A DNA stretch of 64,000 nt, taken from the NCBI RefSeq assembly GCF_002879615.1, contig NZ_PNRF01000043.1, forward strand, positions 1 to 64,000. Reading direction: 5' to 3'. This DNA comes from Billgrantia endophytica (GTDB lineage: Bacteria; Pseudomonadota; Gammaproteobacteria; Pseudomonadales; Halomonadaceae). Position numbers and translations under genes: made by a program. The notes beneath the pieces were generated by a model. That model saw nothing but the letters and a program-made list of their open reading frames with translations, was not told where the DNA came from and ran no database searches. Shown piece after piece: positions 28,015-37,627 of this stretch (positions are counted from its first letter, which is position 1; each line of letters opens with the position of its first letter).

Positions 28015-29043
28015 ATGGCATTGGCGATCGCATGGAACTCGTTTTTTACCTTACTGACGGTGGTCATGGCCTGGGGAACGGCCGCACTCTGGTATCGGCT
28101 GGGCCTTGCGTCGCCGTGGCGTCAGCTTGTCGTGGGCCTATGGGGAGTGTTGATCCTGGGCCTGGTGACGCTGGCGCTGCAGGGGTTTCGAGGGGCGGCA
28201 CTGGCCGGGCAGTCGCTGGCGTTGCTCGTACTGCTGACCTGGTGGTTTCGTCTCACGCCGACCCATGATCGCCCCTGGGCCGACGATGTGAACTATCTGG
28301 CCACCGGGGAAGTCACGGGCAGCCGATTGACCCTGCACCATGTGCGCGATTTCGACTGGCGCACCCGAGACGATGCCACGGTACGGTGGGAGACGCGTTC
28401 CTACGACCTCGACCGGCTCGATTCCGTCGACATGATCGTGTCGAGCTGGGGGCGGCCCGGCGTGGCGCACGTCATGGTCTCCTTCGGCTTTGGTGGAGAA
28501 GACTTCGTGGTTTTCTCGGTGGAGGTGCGACGCCTCAGGGGAGAACGGTTCTCCGAGATCGGCGGCTTCTTTCGCCAGTATGAATTGGCGATCGTCGCCA
28601 CGGACGAGCGTGATGCGGTGCGCCTTCGCAGCAATGTCCGCGGCGAGCAGGTATCGCTGTTCCGCATTGCCATGCCGCGACAGAGCATGCGCTCGCTGCT
28701 GCTGGCCTATGTGGAGGAGGCCAACCAGTTGGCCAAGGCCCCCCGCTTCTACAATACGATCACCGCCAACTGCACCACTCTGGTCTTCGCCATGGTACGC
28801 GGTATCGGGGCCGGCCTGCCGCTCGATTACCGCTTGCTGGTCACCGGCCGCCTGCCCAGCTATGCGTTCAAGGTGGGTGGGCTGTGGCCGGGGTACTCCC
28901 TTGCTGAACTGGAGATCCAGGGACGCATCGACCAGCAGGCCCGTGACGCCCATGATGTCCCGGGCTTCTCGCGGCGCATTCGCCAAGGCGTGCCCGGCTG
29001 GGAGGAGAGGGGCGCGTCGTCGGGCCCGACCCCGCCCATATGA
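28015..29043 (+). CDS. DUF4105 (Lnb N-terminal-like) membrane protein
   Basis: 342-residue protein from the ATG at 28015 (MALAIAWNSFFTLL); an earlier ATG at 27955 is possible. Three hydrophobic segments occupy the first ~80 residues, then a periplasmic domain with YNTITANCTTLVFAMVRG, in which the Cys after Asn is the probable catalytic residue of the NlpC/P60-like DUF4105 domain. A related domain forms the N-terminal part of Lnb lipoprotein acyltransferases. An enzymatic role on lipoproteins or the envelope is an inference. Confidence 0.82.
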   Translation: MALAIAWNSFFTLLTVVMAWGTAALWYRLGLASPWRQLVVGLWGVLILGLVTLALQGFRGAALAGQSLALLVLLTWWFRLTPTHDRPWADDVNYLATGEVTGSRLTLHHVRDFDWRTRDDATVRWETRSYDLDRLDSVDMIVSSWGRPGVAHVMVSFGFGGEDFVVFSVEVRRLRGERFSEIGGFFRQYELAIVATDERDAVRLRSNVRGEQVSLFRIAMPRQSMRSLLLAYVEEANQLAKAPRFYNTITANCTTLVFAMVRGIGAGLPLDYRLLVTGRLPSYAFKVGGLWPGYSLAELEIQGRIDQQARDAHDVPGFSRRIRQGVPGWEERGASSGPTPPI

Positions 29044-29074
29044 AAAGAAACGCCACGGGTATCATCCCGTGGCG
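29042..29074 (-). terminator. Rho-independent terminator, minus strand
   Basis: A 9-bp perfect stem CGCCACGGG/CCCGTGGCG with a 6-base loop lies at 29051-29074, followed on the minus strand by a T-rich run (the AAAAGAAA at 29043-29050 on plus). It would end transcription coming from the trmJ-like gene. It can also fold in RNA of the plus strand right after the DUF4105 stop, but there it lacks a U-tract. Confidence 0.7.
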
Positions 29075-29266
29075 CATGGCCTCCTTGGGCATCGTCTCGA
29101 TGCCGTGCTCTCCCTGTCAGGCATCCTGCCCTCACGCATCCGTGTCGCATGGCTCGACAGTGTCCCTTGTCTGTCGCCCCCGAGGGGACACAGCCTTTAT
29201 CACCTACCCGGATGACAACTGCGCGACGATGACGTAAAGGGCTCGTGACATTGGCCTCCCACAAGA

Positions 29267-30001
29267 CTAGTCGTCAGGTGACGAGGGTTCCAGTGCACTG
29301 AGCAGGCCACGCAGCAGTGACAGCTCCTTGCGGCTCGGCCGGGCACGGGCAAACAGCGCCTGCAACTGGGCTTCGGTGCGGGCATGGGGTTGGGTCAGGA
29401 AGCCGCTTTGCCGCATGACCCGACTCAAATGATCATGGAAGTGGCCGAGCTGTTCCCGGGTGGGTTGTCGCTCCCCGGCAGGACGAGGCTGCTGGAAATG
29501 GTTCTCGGGAAGCCGTCGCCAGGCCCTGAAGGTTTCGTAGGCCAACACCTGCACCGCCTGGGAAAGGTTGAGGATGCCATAGTCGGGATTGGCGGGAATG
29601 CTGACCTGATGGCTGCAGCAACGGATCTCGTCGTTGGTCAGCCCGAAGCGCTCGCGACCGAAAACCAGCGCCACGGGATCCGTGGTCGCGTTCTGTACCA
29701 GTTCCCGGGCCAATGCATCGGGTTCATCGTAGTGGGGCAAAGGAAGGCTGCGTAGCCGTGCGCTGGCGCCCACCACCTGTACGCAGTCTTCAACCGCCTC
29801 GGCCAGCGACGTCGCCACTCTGGCATTGTCGATCAGATCCTCGGCGCCTGCCGCCAGTCGGGAGGCTTCCGGGTCGGGAAAGCAGCGGGGGTTGACCAGC
29901 ACCAGGTCGGACAGGCCCATGGTCTTCATGGCCCGTGCCGAGGCTCCGATGTTGCCGGGGTGGAAAGTCTGGACGAGGACGATACGGATATTGGCGAGCA
30001 T
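29267..30001 (-). CDS. trmJ: TrmJ-type tRNA 2'-O-methyltransferase
   Basis: SPOUT-class methylase of 244 residues, for 2'-O-methylation of nucleotide 32 in the tRNA anticodon loop. The start at 30001 (MLANIRIVLVQTFHPGNIGA) matches the family start. Motifs: HPGNIGASARAMKTMGL (N and R for ribose), LVFGRERFGLTNDEI, and the SAM-knot segment IPANPDYGILNLSQAVQVLAYE (quoted here only as NLSQAVQVLAYE). The C-terminal helical region (EAQLQALFARARPSRKEL) fits TrmJ rather than TrmL. It lies after groEL in the same direction but beyond that operon's terminator. Confidence 0.9.
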   Translation of the reverse strand: MLANIRIVLVQTFHPGNIGASARAMKTMGLSDLVLVNPRCFPDPEASRLAAGAEDLIDNARVATSLAEAVEDCVQVVGASARLRSLPLPHYDEPDALARELVQNATTDPVALVFGRERFGLTNDEIRCCSHQVSIPANPDYGILNLSQAVQVLAYETFRAWRRLPENHFQQPRPAGERQPTREQLGHFHDHLSRVMRQSGFLTQPHARTEAQLQALFARARPSRKELSLLRGLLSALEPSSPDD

Positions 30002-30037
30002 GGGCGGGTCACGCGGTTCGGAAAAGCGCGATGGTAC

Positions 30038-30069
30038 CAAAAACAAGCCCCGCACGATGGCGGGGCTTG
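30038..30069 (-). terminator. groESL rho-independent terminator
   Basis: A perfect 10-bp stem CAAGCCCCGC/GCGGGGCTTG (30044-30053 and 30060-30069) with a 6-base loop is followed on the minus strand by TTTTTGG. It lies 40 bases past the groEL stop and just upstream of the trmJ-like start. Confidence 0.9.
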
Positions 30070-30110
30070 CTCAGTCTTGCAGACCGGAAAGGCCTGAAGG
30101 GGGGACTGGC

Positions 30111-31754
<1,644 letters not shown>

Positions 31755-31817
31755 TTTTCGCTACTTCCTGTGAATTCGTGAACGTCGTATGGGAACGGAG
31801 GGTAAGAGCGGAGCGGC

Positions 31818-32111
31818 TCAGCCCTCGACCACGGCAAGAATGTCGGATTCGCTCATGATCAGAACTTCCTCACCTTCGATCTTTTGCTTCTCGACACCGA
31901 AGCCCTCTTTGAAGATCACGGTATCGCCGACCTTGACGTCCAGCGGGCGCACGTCACCGCTGTCGAGAATCCGGCCGTTACCGACGGCGAGTATTTCGCC
32001 ACGAGTCGGCTTTTCCTGGGCATTGCCCGGAAGCACGATGCCGCCAGCGGTTTTCTGCTCTTCTTCAACGCGACGGATGACGACGCGATCGTGCAAGGGA
32101 CGGATGTTCAT
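31818..32111 (-). CDS. groS: Co-chaperonin GroES (10 kDa)
   Basis: 97-residue lid of GroEL. It starts MNIRPLHDRVVIRRVEEEQK, has the mobile loop (KTAGGIVLPGNAQEKPTRGE, with the GIV-type contact) and ends SDILAVVEG, all typical. It is the first gene of groESL. The leader of about 140 bases carries a sigma32-type promoter. Confidence 0.98.
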   Translation of the reverse strand: MNIRPLHDRVVIRRVEEEQKTAGGIVLPGNAQEKPTRGEILAVGNGRILDSGDVRPLDVKVGDTVIFKEGFGVEKQKIEGEEVLIMSESDILAVVEG

Positions 32112-32262
32112 TGCTCACGTTCTCCTGATGGTTTGTTGTGCCATGACTCGGCCATGGCGGTTCATCTTCATCCTTCCAGAATCCTGGAAGGCGGAGGCGA
32201 GGGACGCCTTCCTTGTCGAAGGTGCCGAGCGTCGCTCGACACCGAAACCTGATGCTGGACGT

Positions 32263-32291
32263 GAAATGGGGCCGGGCAAATCCCTTTCAAG
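32263..32291 (-). promoter_or_regulatory. Sigma32-type heat-shock promoter of groESL
   Basis: On the minus strand the sequence reads CTTGAAA (complement of 32285-32291), 13 bases, then CCCCATTTC (complement of 32263-32271). This matches the sigma32 consensus (CTTGAAA, 11-16 bases, CCCCATnT) almost perfectly. The predicted start of transcription is near 32255, giving a leader of about 140 bases before groES. Confidence 0.9.
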
Positions 32292-32340
32292 GGGCAGCGC
32301 GAAAATTTTTTGCGTGAACGAGCCATGCCAACTCAGCAGG

Positions 32341-32856
32341 TTAGCGTCTCGGCTCATCGCGACTGATGAAGTCTCCCTCCAGCGGGCGATCCTCGCCGCG
32401 TCGCCCCTGCTGGCTTGCGCCGCCCTCGCCAGGGTGTTCTCCACTAGCCTGCTGCCAGTCGTCACGGGTGTGCCGGGTGGTGCCGGCACGATACGCCATG
32501 CCCTGAATGCGTAGATTGGCCAAGGCCATGAGTCTGGCCAGCACGCGTCGTGCTCCGGGAATCACACACATGACGCCCAGTACATCGGAAAGAAAGCCAG
32601 GCGCGAGCAACAGTATGCCGCCGAAGATCATGGCTGCCCCGGTCAACAGTTCATTGGAGGGCATCTCGCCTTGCTCCATGCGCCGTCGTGCGCGGGCCAG
32701 GGCGGCCGTGCCCTCCCGTCGGATGAGATAAAGCCCGACGAACCCCGTGGCCAGGACCAGTACCAGGCTGGGCAGCAGCCCGATGCGACTGCCGACGGAA
32801 AAGAGGGTGATGGCGTCGAGCAGGATAAAGAGAATCAGGAAGAGCAGAAAGGGCAT
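32341..32856 (-). CDS. fxsA: FxsA-family membrane protein
   Basis: 171-residue cytoplasmic-membrane protein. Hydrophobic segments at residues 1-20 and 25-45 and about 70-90 contain the family features LLDAITLFSVGSRIG and LLLAPGFLSDVLG. The polar C-terminal tail is rich in Arg, Gly and Asp. In E. coli FxsA overproduction blocks F-exclusion of phage T7, and the gene lies near groES there too, so this linkage is conserved. It is read in the same direction as groES from further upstream. Confidence 0.9.
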   Translation of the reverse strand: MPFLLFLILFILLDAITLFSVGSRIGLLPSLVLVLATGFVGLYLIRREGTAALARARRRMEQGEMPSNELLTGAAMIFGGILLLAPGFLSDVLGVMCVIPGARRVLARLMALANLRIQGMAYRAGTTRHTRDDWQQASGEHPGEGGASQQGRRGEDRPLEGDFISRDEPRR

Positions 32857-33099
32857 GGGGGCTCCGGGCGTATCGAGTGCCGTCAGTGATGGGGGCGGAA
32901 ATGACGGAATTCAAGCCACTGGGAGAGTCGGTTTGGCAACGCGGGGGCAACCCCTTCTATGCTGCATCGCACAATGCGGGTAGACTGGTCAGGGAAGCTG
33001 AACTCAAGATATCCGCTGTTTCTGCCGACAACATCAGTGAGAGATGTGATCGATGACGGTGCAGTGGCCGTTGCAACGACTGTTTTCTGGGGAAAGCCA

Positions 33100-33861
33100 A
33101 TGAAACTGGACAAGACCGTTATTGCCATTACCGGTGGGGCCCGCGGCCTTGGCTTCGCCATGGCGCGCCGTCTGGGCAAGCAGGGCGCGACCCTGGCTTT
33201 GATGGACAGGGACGCCGACACGCTGGATCAGGCGGTTTCGGCCCTGTACACGGATGGCGTCAAGGCTGGCGCCTTCGTGGTGAATGTGGCCGACGAGAAC
33301 TCGGTGAAGCAGGCCTTCGGCGATATCGCTGCCTCGCAGGGGCCGGTCAGCGGCCTCGTCAACAATGCCGGCATCCTGCGTGACGCTCTCCTGGTCAAGG
33401 CCAGGGACGGCAAGGTCGAGAAAACCATGTCGCTGGAGAGCTGGCAGCAGGTCATCGATGTGAACCTGACCGGGGTGTTCCTGTGCGGTCGTGAGGCGGC
33501 GGCGCAAATGGTCGAGGCGGGTCATGGGGGTGTGATCGTCAATATTTCGAGCATTTCCCGGGCCGGTAACATGGGACAAAGCAACTATGCGGCGGCCAAG
33601 GCAGCGGTGGTATCGTTGACCACTACCTGGGCGAAGGAGCTGGCGCGCTACGACATCCGGGTCGGTGCCGTGGCACCGGGGTTCATCGAGACGGACATGA
33701 CCGCCTCCATGCGCCAGGATATGCTCGACAAGCTGACGGCGGGCGTCCCGCTGAAGCGATTGGGTGACCCGGACCACATTGCCCAGAGCGTGTCGTTCAT
33801 CTTCGAGAACAACTACTTCACCGGCCGCGTTATCGAGTGTGACGGTGGCCTGCGCCTGTAG
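33100..33861 (+). CDS. SDR-family oxidoreductase (FabG-like)
   Basis: 253-residue Rossmann-fold dehydrogenase. The start at 33100 (MKLDKTVIAITGGARGLGFA) has GGGGAAAG upstream; the longer frame from 32959 lacks such support. TGGARGLG binds the cofactor, NNAG follows, and the catalytic Ser-Tyr-Lys is seen in ISSISRAGNMGQSNYAAAKA. It ends with the typical VIECDGGLRL. It resembles FabG-type 3-oxoacyl reductases, but it is not beside fatty-acid genes, so the substrate is open. Confidence 0.9.
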   Translation: MKLDKTVIAITGGARGLGFAMARRLGKQGATLALMDRDADTLDQAVSALYTDGVKAGAFVVNVADENSVKQAFGDIAASQGPVSGLVNNAGILRDALLVKARDGKVEKTMSLESWQQVIDVNLTGVFLCGREAAAQMVEAGHGGVIVNISSISRAGNMGQSNYAAAKAAVVSLTTTWAKELARYDIRVGAVAPGFIETDMTASMRQDMLDKLTAGVPLKRLGDPDHIAQSVSFIFENNYFTGRVIECDGGLRL

Positions 33862-33900
33862 GGCAAGCGCCCCGGCCGGGCATCAGGTTGCAGTGGATAA

Positions 33901-33920
33901 AGCCGGCGGTGCCGCCGGCT
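33901..33920 (+). terminator. Possible terminator after the SDR gene
   Basis: AGCCGGCGG-tg-CCGCCGGCT forms a 9-bp perfect dyad (effectively 7 bp with a 6-base loop) 40 bases after the SDR stop, followed by only a weak T-rich run (TTCTACGTTTC). It also lies between convergent transcripts (SDR and comEA-like), where a bidirectional terminator is expected. Confidence 0.6.
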
Positions 33921-33988
33921 TCTACGTTTCGTGGTCCTCGGCAATCGATGGCAATCGATGCTTGCCAGTCGCTCAAGCCATCGACCAT

Positions 33989-34267
33989 TCAGAATTCCAC
34001 CTGGTCGCGGAAGGCCTCGACGGTAGCCGGCCCGATGCCGCTGACCCGGGTGAGGTCATCGAGGTTTTCGAAATGACCGTTGGCTTCACGCTCTTCGATG
34101 ATCGCCTGTGCACGGCTGGGCCCGATGCCCGGCAGCTCCGCCAGCAGTTCCGCATCGGCGCTGTTGACGTTGATCGGAGCCAGTTCCTGGGCCATGGCCG
34201 CCGAGGACATGGCCAGCAGGATGCACAGAATCAGACCCACCGCAGCCCCTTGAATATTTCCCTTCAT
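33989..34267 (-). CDS. ComEA-family helix-hairpin-helix protein
   Basis: 92-residue exported DNA-binding protein. The start at 34267 has GAGGAG at ideal spacing and gives a signal peptide (MKGNIQGAAVGLILCILL to about AMAQE). The mature part begins INVNSADAELLAELPGIGPSRAQ and ends with a second hairpin (LTRVSGIGPATVEAFRDQV), the ComEA/HhH pair. Such proteins bind double-stranded DNA in the periplasm during natural uptake, although many short homologues have no proven role. Confidence 0.92.
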   Translation of the reverse strand: MKGNIQGAAVGLILCILLAMSSAAMAQELAPINVNSADAELLAELPGIGPSRAQAIIEEREANGHFENLDDLTRVSGIGPATVEAFRDQVEF

Positions 34268-34492
34268 GCGATTTGCTCCTCGCTGTTCTCGTTGACACCC
34301 AACTGGTGACCCGTACAAAGCTAATGGCCTCGAGAGGTCTCCGGGATAGTCATATGCCTTTTTTCTACGTAAGAAAAAACCGATTATAGAGGGAGATATT
34401 TCCTCATCGAGGTGTGAGACGAGAGCTGCCCGCCATGACGCCGGCCAGGTGGCGGTGCCATGATCGGGCGGCAGGGGAGGTGCCGGCACTGA

Positions 34493-34528
34493 GCGTGCGG
34501 GCTAGAGTGGGCGTGCGGGCTAGAGTGG
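34493..34528. repeat. Perfect 18-bp tandem duplication at the phhB stop
   Basis: GCGTGCGGGCTAGAGTGG occurs twice in direct succession (34493-34510 and 34511-34528). The phhB stop codon (CTA on plus at 34520-34522) lies inside the second copy, so the duplication added a second in-line stop beyond the gene without changing the protein. Confidence 0.85.
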
Positions 34529-34867
34529 GATAGTGGCTACGTCATCGGTGCGTGCGGCCAGTATGAAGTCGTTCTTGTGCAATCCCTTCATTTCATGGGA
34601 CCACCAGGTCACGGTGACCTTGCCCCACTCGGTCAACAGGGCGGGGTGATGCCCCGCCTCTTCGGCGATTTCGCCAACGCGGTTGGTGAATGCCAGCGCC
34701 TGGCGAAAATTACGGAACGTGAAGACCCGCTCGAGCTGCCTGATGCCATCGCGCTCGGCGATCTTCCATTCCGGGATATCCCGATGGAAGGTGGTGAGTT
34801 CCTGCTCGGTCACATGGGGGGCATCCCAGCGACAGGCTTCGCACTGCTGTTCGGAAAGTCGGCTCAT
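34520..34867 (-). CDS. phhB: Pterin-4a-carbinolamine dehydratase
   Basis: 115-residue enzyme that recycles the pterin cofactor of phenylalanine hydroxylase. Family motifs: EWKIAERDGIRQLERVF, then FTNRVGEIAEEAGHHPALLTEW (HHP catalytic core) and VTVTWWSHEMKGLHKNDF. It lies 64 bases downstream of phhA in the same direction, making a phhAB unit. Confidence 0.95.
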   Translation of the reverse strand: MSRLSEQQCEACRWDAPHVTEQELTTFHRDIPEWKIAERDGIRQLERVFTFRNFRQALAFTNRVGEIAEEAGHHPALLTEWGKVTVTWWSHEMKGLHKNDFILAARTDDVATIPL

Positions 34868-34931
34868 GGAATTCTCCTCGTTGTCTTGGGGTCTTGTGAC
34901 AGGGGTTGTGTTCCGGCGCGACAGGCGTCGG

Positions 34932-35765
34932 TCAGGCCTTCGCCCTGGCGCTCCCGGGTACCGGTTCGAAAAGCGGGTCGCGAAGCCCCCTTTCCGCGGC
35001 CTGCCGCATCATGCCCATGATGTCCTGCCGGGAAAGGTCGTGCAGGCTCGAGAGATCGTCAAGCACGTAGTAGAGCGGCTGCAGGATGTCGATCCGATAG
35101 GGCGTGCGCAGCGCCTCGACCGGGTCGAATGGCACGTGTATCGGCGTGTCGGACAGGGCGTGCAGGGTTTCCCTGGGCGAGGAAATGATGCCCCCACCGT
35201 AGATGCGACGCCCCTCGGGCGTATCCACCAGCCCGAACTCGACGGTCATCCAGTAGAGCCGTGCCAGGTAGACCCGCTCCCTGGGTGAGGCCGCCAGGCC
35301 GAGCCGTCCATAGGTGGCGGTGAACTCGGCGAAGGCGGGGTTGGTGAGCATGGGGCAATGGCCGAAGATCTCGTGAAAGATGTCCGGCTCTTTCAGGTAA
35401 TCCAGTTCTTCCGGCGTGCGGATGAAGGTAGCGACCGGAAAGCGCCGGCTGGCCAGCAGGGCAAAGAAGGTATCGAAGGGGATCAGCGCCGGAACCTGGG
35501 CGGTCTGCCAGCCGGTGGTGGCCTTCAGCACCCGATCGATATCGGCGAGTTGAGGAACCCTGTCCTCCGGCAGAGCCAGCCGTTCGAGGCCATCCAGGTA
35601 CTCCTGGCAGACGCGTCCTTCCATCATGCCGAGCTGGCGCTGCATCAAGGTCTGCCAGGTGGCATTGTCCTGATCCGACCAGGTGATGCAGCCGCAGTCG
35701 TCGGGCAGGCGGGCGCGGTAGCCGGTCTTGCTGGCGACATCACTGAGATGGGCGTTGGATGTCAT
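34932..35765 (-). CDS. phhA: Phenylalanine 4-monooxygenase
   Basis: 277-residue pterin- and iron-dependent enzyme converting phenylalanine to tyrosine. The iron ligands appear in DIFHEIFGHCPML, with the later glutamate in YWMTVEFGL, and the segment GAGIISSP-like GGGIISSPRETLHAL is present. The catalytic domain stands alone, as in other bacterial enzymes. It is divergent from the TyrR/PhhR regulator across a 305-base gap containing a TyrR box, so it is likely activated by that protein with aromatic amino acids. Confidence 0.96.
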   Translation of the reverse strand: MTSNAHLSDVASKTGYRARLPDDCGCITWSDQDNATWQTLMQRQLGMMEGRVCQEYLDGLERLALPEDRVPQLADIDRVLKATTGWQTAQVPALIPFDTFFALLASRRFPVATFIRTPEELDYLKEPDIFHEIFGHCPMLTNPAFAEFTATYGRLGLAASPRERVYLARLYWMTVEFGLVDTPEGRRIYGGGIISSPRETLHALSDTPIHVPFDPVEALRTPYRIDILQPLYYVLDDLSSLHDLSRQDIMGMMRQAAERGLRDPLFEPVPGSARAKA

Positions 35766-35886
35766 GGGGTCTCCCGGGTCGGTTGTGGTTGTGAGGTGAA
35801 CCTTGGAGTTGTCCCGAGTCTAGGACTCCCATGGGTGGGAAGGGGCCGCTTCGCAGCCGGCAGAAGGGGTGGGGGAGCCAATGGGG

Positions 35887-35904
35887 CGTAAACCAAACGT
35901 TACG
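35887..35904. promoter_or_regulatory. TyrR/PhhR box in the phhA-phhR gap
   Basis: CGTAAA-CCAAAC-GTTACG fits the TyrR-box form TGTAAA-N6-TTTACA with the right 6-6-6 spacing. It lies 122 bases upstream of phhA and about 167 upstream of phhR. A degenerate second half-site (CGTAAA at 35925) is 38 bases further on. Confidence 0.72.
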
Positions 35905-35967
35905 ACTCGTGGTTCGGCCAGGGCCGTAAAAGGAAATCCAGCGGCTGACCGCATTGTCGCTGCCCGA

Positions 35968-36007
35968 GTGTCACGTTATCTTGACACCACAGTCACGACG
36001 GCGTGAC
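35968..36007. promoter_or_regulatory. Two perfect dyads upstream of phhR
   Basis: GTGTCA-N8-TGACAC (35968-35987) is followed four bases later by GTCACG-N4-CGTGAC (35992-36007). Both have fully paired 6-base arms. Their position 64-100 bases before the phhR start suggests regulator sites, perhaps for autoregulation or for a second factor. They do not match the TyrR consensus. Confidence 0.55.
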
Positions 36008-36070
36008 GTGATTTTTTACCGACGCGTCCTTTTCGGCCTCCTTGATCGATTACCCGACCGAGTACCCCTG

Positions 36071-37627
36071 ATGAGATTGAGGTTCCACTGCCAGAATCGC
36101 ATCGGCATCCTGCGCGATATCGTCTCTCACTTCGTCGATTACGGTCTCAACGTGGCGCGGGGCGAGGTGGGCGGCGAACACGGCAACGCCATCTACCTGC
36201 ATGTGCCCAATCTGCTCCATGCCCAGCTGACCACGCTCAAGCCGGCGCTGGAAGCGGTTCCCGGCGTCTTCGGGGTACGCCGGGTCAGCCTGATGCCCAG
36301 CGAGCGCCGTCATCTGGAACTCGATGCGTTGTTGTCGTCGCTCTCCGATCCGGTGATGTCCATCGACATGGAGGGACACATCGTGGCGGCCAACCGCGCC
36401 GCCGGGCAACTGCTCGGGGTTCGTATCGACGAGGTGCCCGGCCTGTCGCTGAATCGCTATCTACCCGATCTCGACCTGCCGGCGCTCGTCCGGCGCAACA
36501 ATGCACGAGTCAACGGCCTGCGCATCAAGCTGCGCGATGCCACTTTCCTGGCCGATATCGCACCGTTGCACCGTGAGCACCTCGACGACGTCGCCTCGCT
36601 GGCCGGGGCGGTGGTGACCCTGCACAGCGCCGACCGTATCGGCGAGCGCATCTACCAGGTGCAGCGTCAGGAGCTGCGTGGTTTCGATGCGCTGTTCCAG
36701 GCCAGCCCCCGACTGGCGTCGCTGATTCGCGAGGCCCGGCGCATGGCTCCATTGGAGGCGCCACTGCTGATCCAGGGCGAGACCGGCACCGGCAAGGAAC
36801 TGCTGGCTCGTGCCTGTCATCTGGCCAGTTCCCGCGGGCAGTCTCCCTTCATGGCGCTCAACTGTGCCGGCCTGCCCGAATCCATGGCCGAGACCGAGCT
36901 GTTCGGTTACGCCCCCGGCGCCTTCGAGGGTGCGCGACCCGAAGGCAAGCTGGGATTGCTGGAACTGACGGCCGGAGGGACCATCTTTCTCGATGAAGTG
37001 GGTGAGATGAGCCCGCGGCTGCAGGTCAAGCTGTTGCGCTTCCTGCAGGATGGCGGTTTTCGCCGGGTGGGTAGCGACGAGGAGACCTACCTGAACGTGC
37101 GGGTGGTCTGCGCCACCCAGCAGGACCTGCCGCGGCTCTGCGCCGATGGCCACTTCCGCCAGGATCTGTATCACCGGCTCAACGTACTCTCCCTGGCGGT
37201 GCCACCGTTACGCGACTGCCTGGACGGCATCGAGGCGATGGCCGAACATTTCATTGACCGGGCCGCCCGGCAGATCGGCTGTCACGTGCCGTCTCTGTCG
37301 CCGGCGGCTCTGGCACGGCTTTCCGCCTACCACTGGCCGGGAAACGTTCGCCAACTGGAAAACGTGCTGTTCCAGGCGGTGTCGTTGTGCGAGGGCGACA
37401 GCGTCGAGCCCTCGCACCTGCGCCTGCCGGACGTGGGCGAAGCGCCGGGGTTTACCGGAGTCGATGTGGACGGCACCCTGGCCGATATCCTTGGTGAAGT
37501 GGAGCGCCGGGTGCTGGCGACACTCTACCCCCACCATCCCTCCAGTCGTCAGTTGGCCAAGCGCCTTGGGGTATCCCACACCACCATCGCCAACAAGCTG
37601 AGGCGACACGGCATCGGCAATGGCTAG
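36071..37627 (+). CDS. phhR: TyrR/PhhR-type aromatic amino acid regulator
   Basis: 518-residue regulator, close to E. coli TyrR in length. The start at 36071 (MRLRFHCQNRIGILRDIV) gives the family N-terminus; no strong ribosome site is seen. Domains: ACT-like (1-75), PAS (about 80-190), AAA+ (about 205-430; Walker A GETGTGKELLAR, Walker B GGTIFLDEVGEM), and a C-terminal Fis-type helix-turn-helix (SRQLAKRLGVSHTTIANKL). The sigma54-contact loop reads GAFEGA instead of GAFTGA, so sigma54 activation is doubtful. Its stop overlaps that of the RecQ gene. Confidence 0.93.
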   Translation: MRLRFHCQNRIGILRDIVSHFVDYGLNVARGEVGGEHGNAIYLHVPNLLHAQLTTLKPALEAVPGVFGVRRVSLMPSERRHLELDALLSSLSDPVMSIDMEGHIVAANRAAGQLLGVRIDEVPGLSLNRYLPDLDLPALVRRNNARVNGLRIKLRDATFLADIAPLHREHLDDVASLAGAVVTLHSADRIGERIYQVQRQELRGFDALFQASPRLASLIREARRMAPLEAPLLIQGETGTGKELLARACHLASSRGQSPFMALNCAGLPESMAETELFGYAPGAFEGARPEGKLGLLELTAGGTIFLDEVGEMSPRLQVKLLRFLQDGGFRRVGSDEETYLNVRVVCATQQDLPRLCADGHFRQDLYHRLNVLSLAVPPLRDCLDGIEAMAEHFIDRAARQIGCHVPSLSPAALARLSAYHWPGNVRQLENVLFQAVSLCEGDSVEPSHLRLPDVGEAPGFTGVDVDGTLADILGEVERRVLATLYPHHPSSRQLAKRLGVSHTTIANKLRRHGIGNG

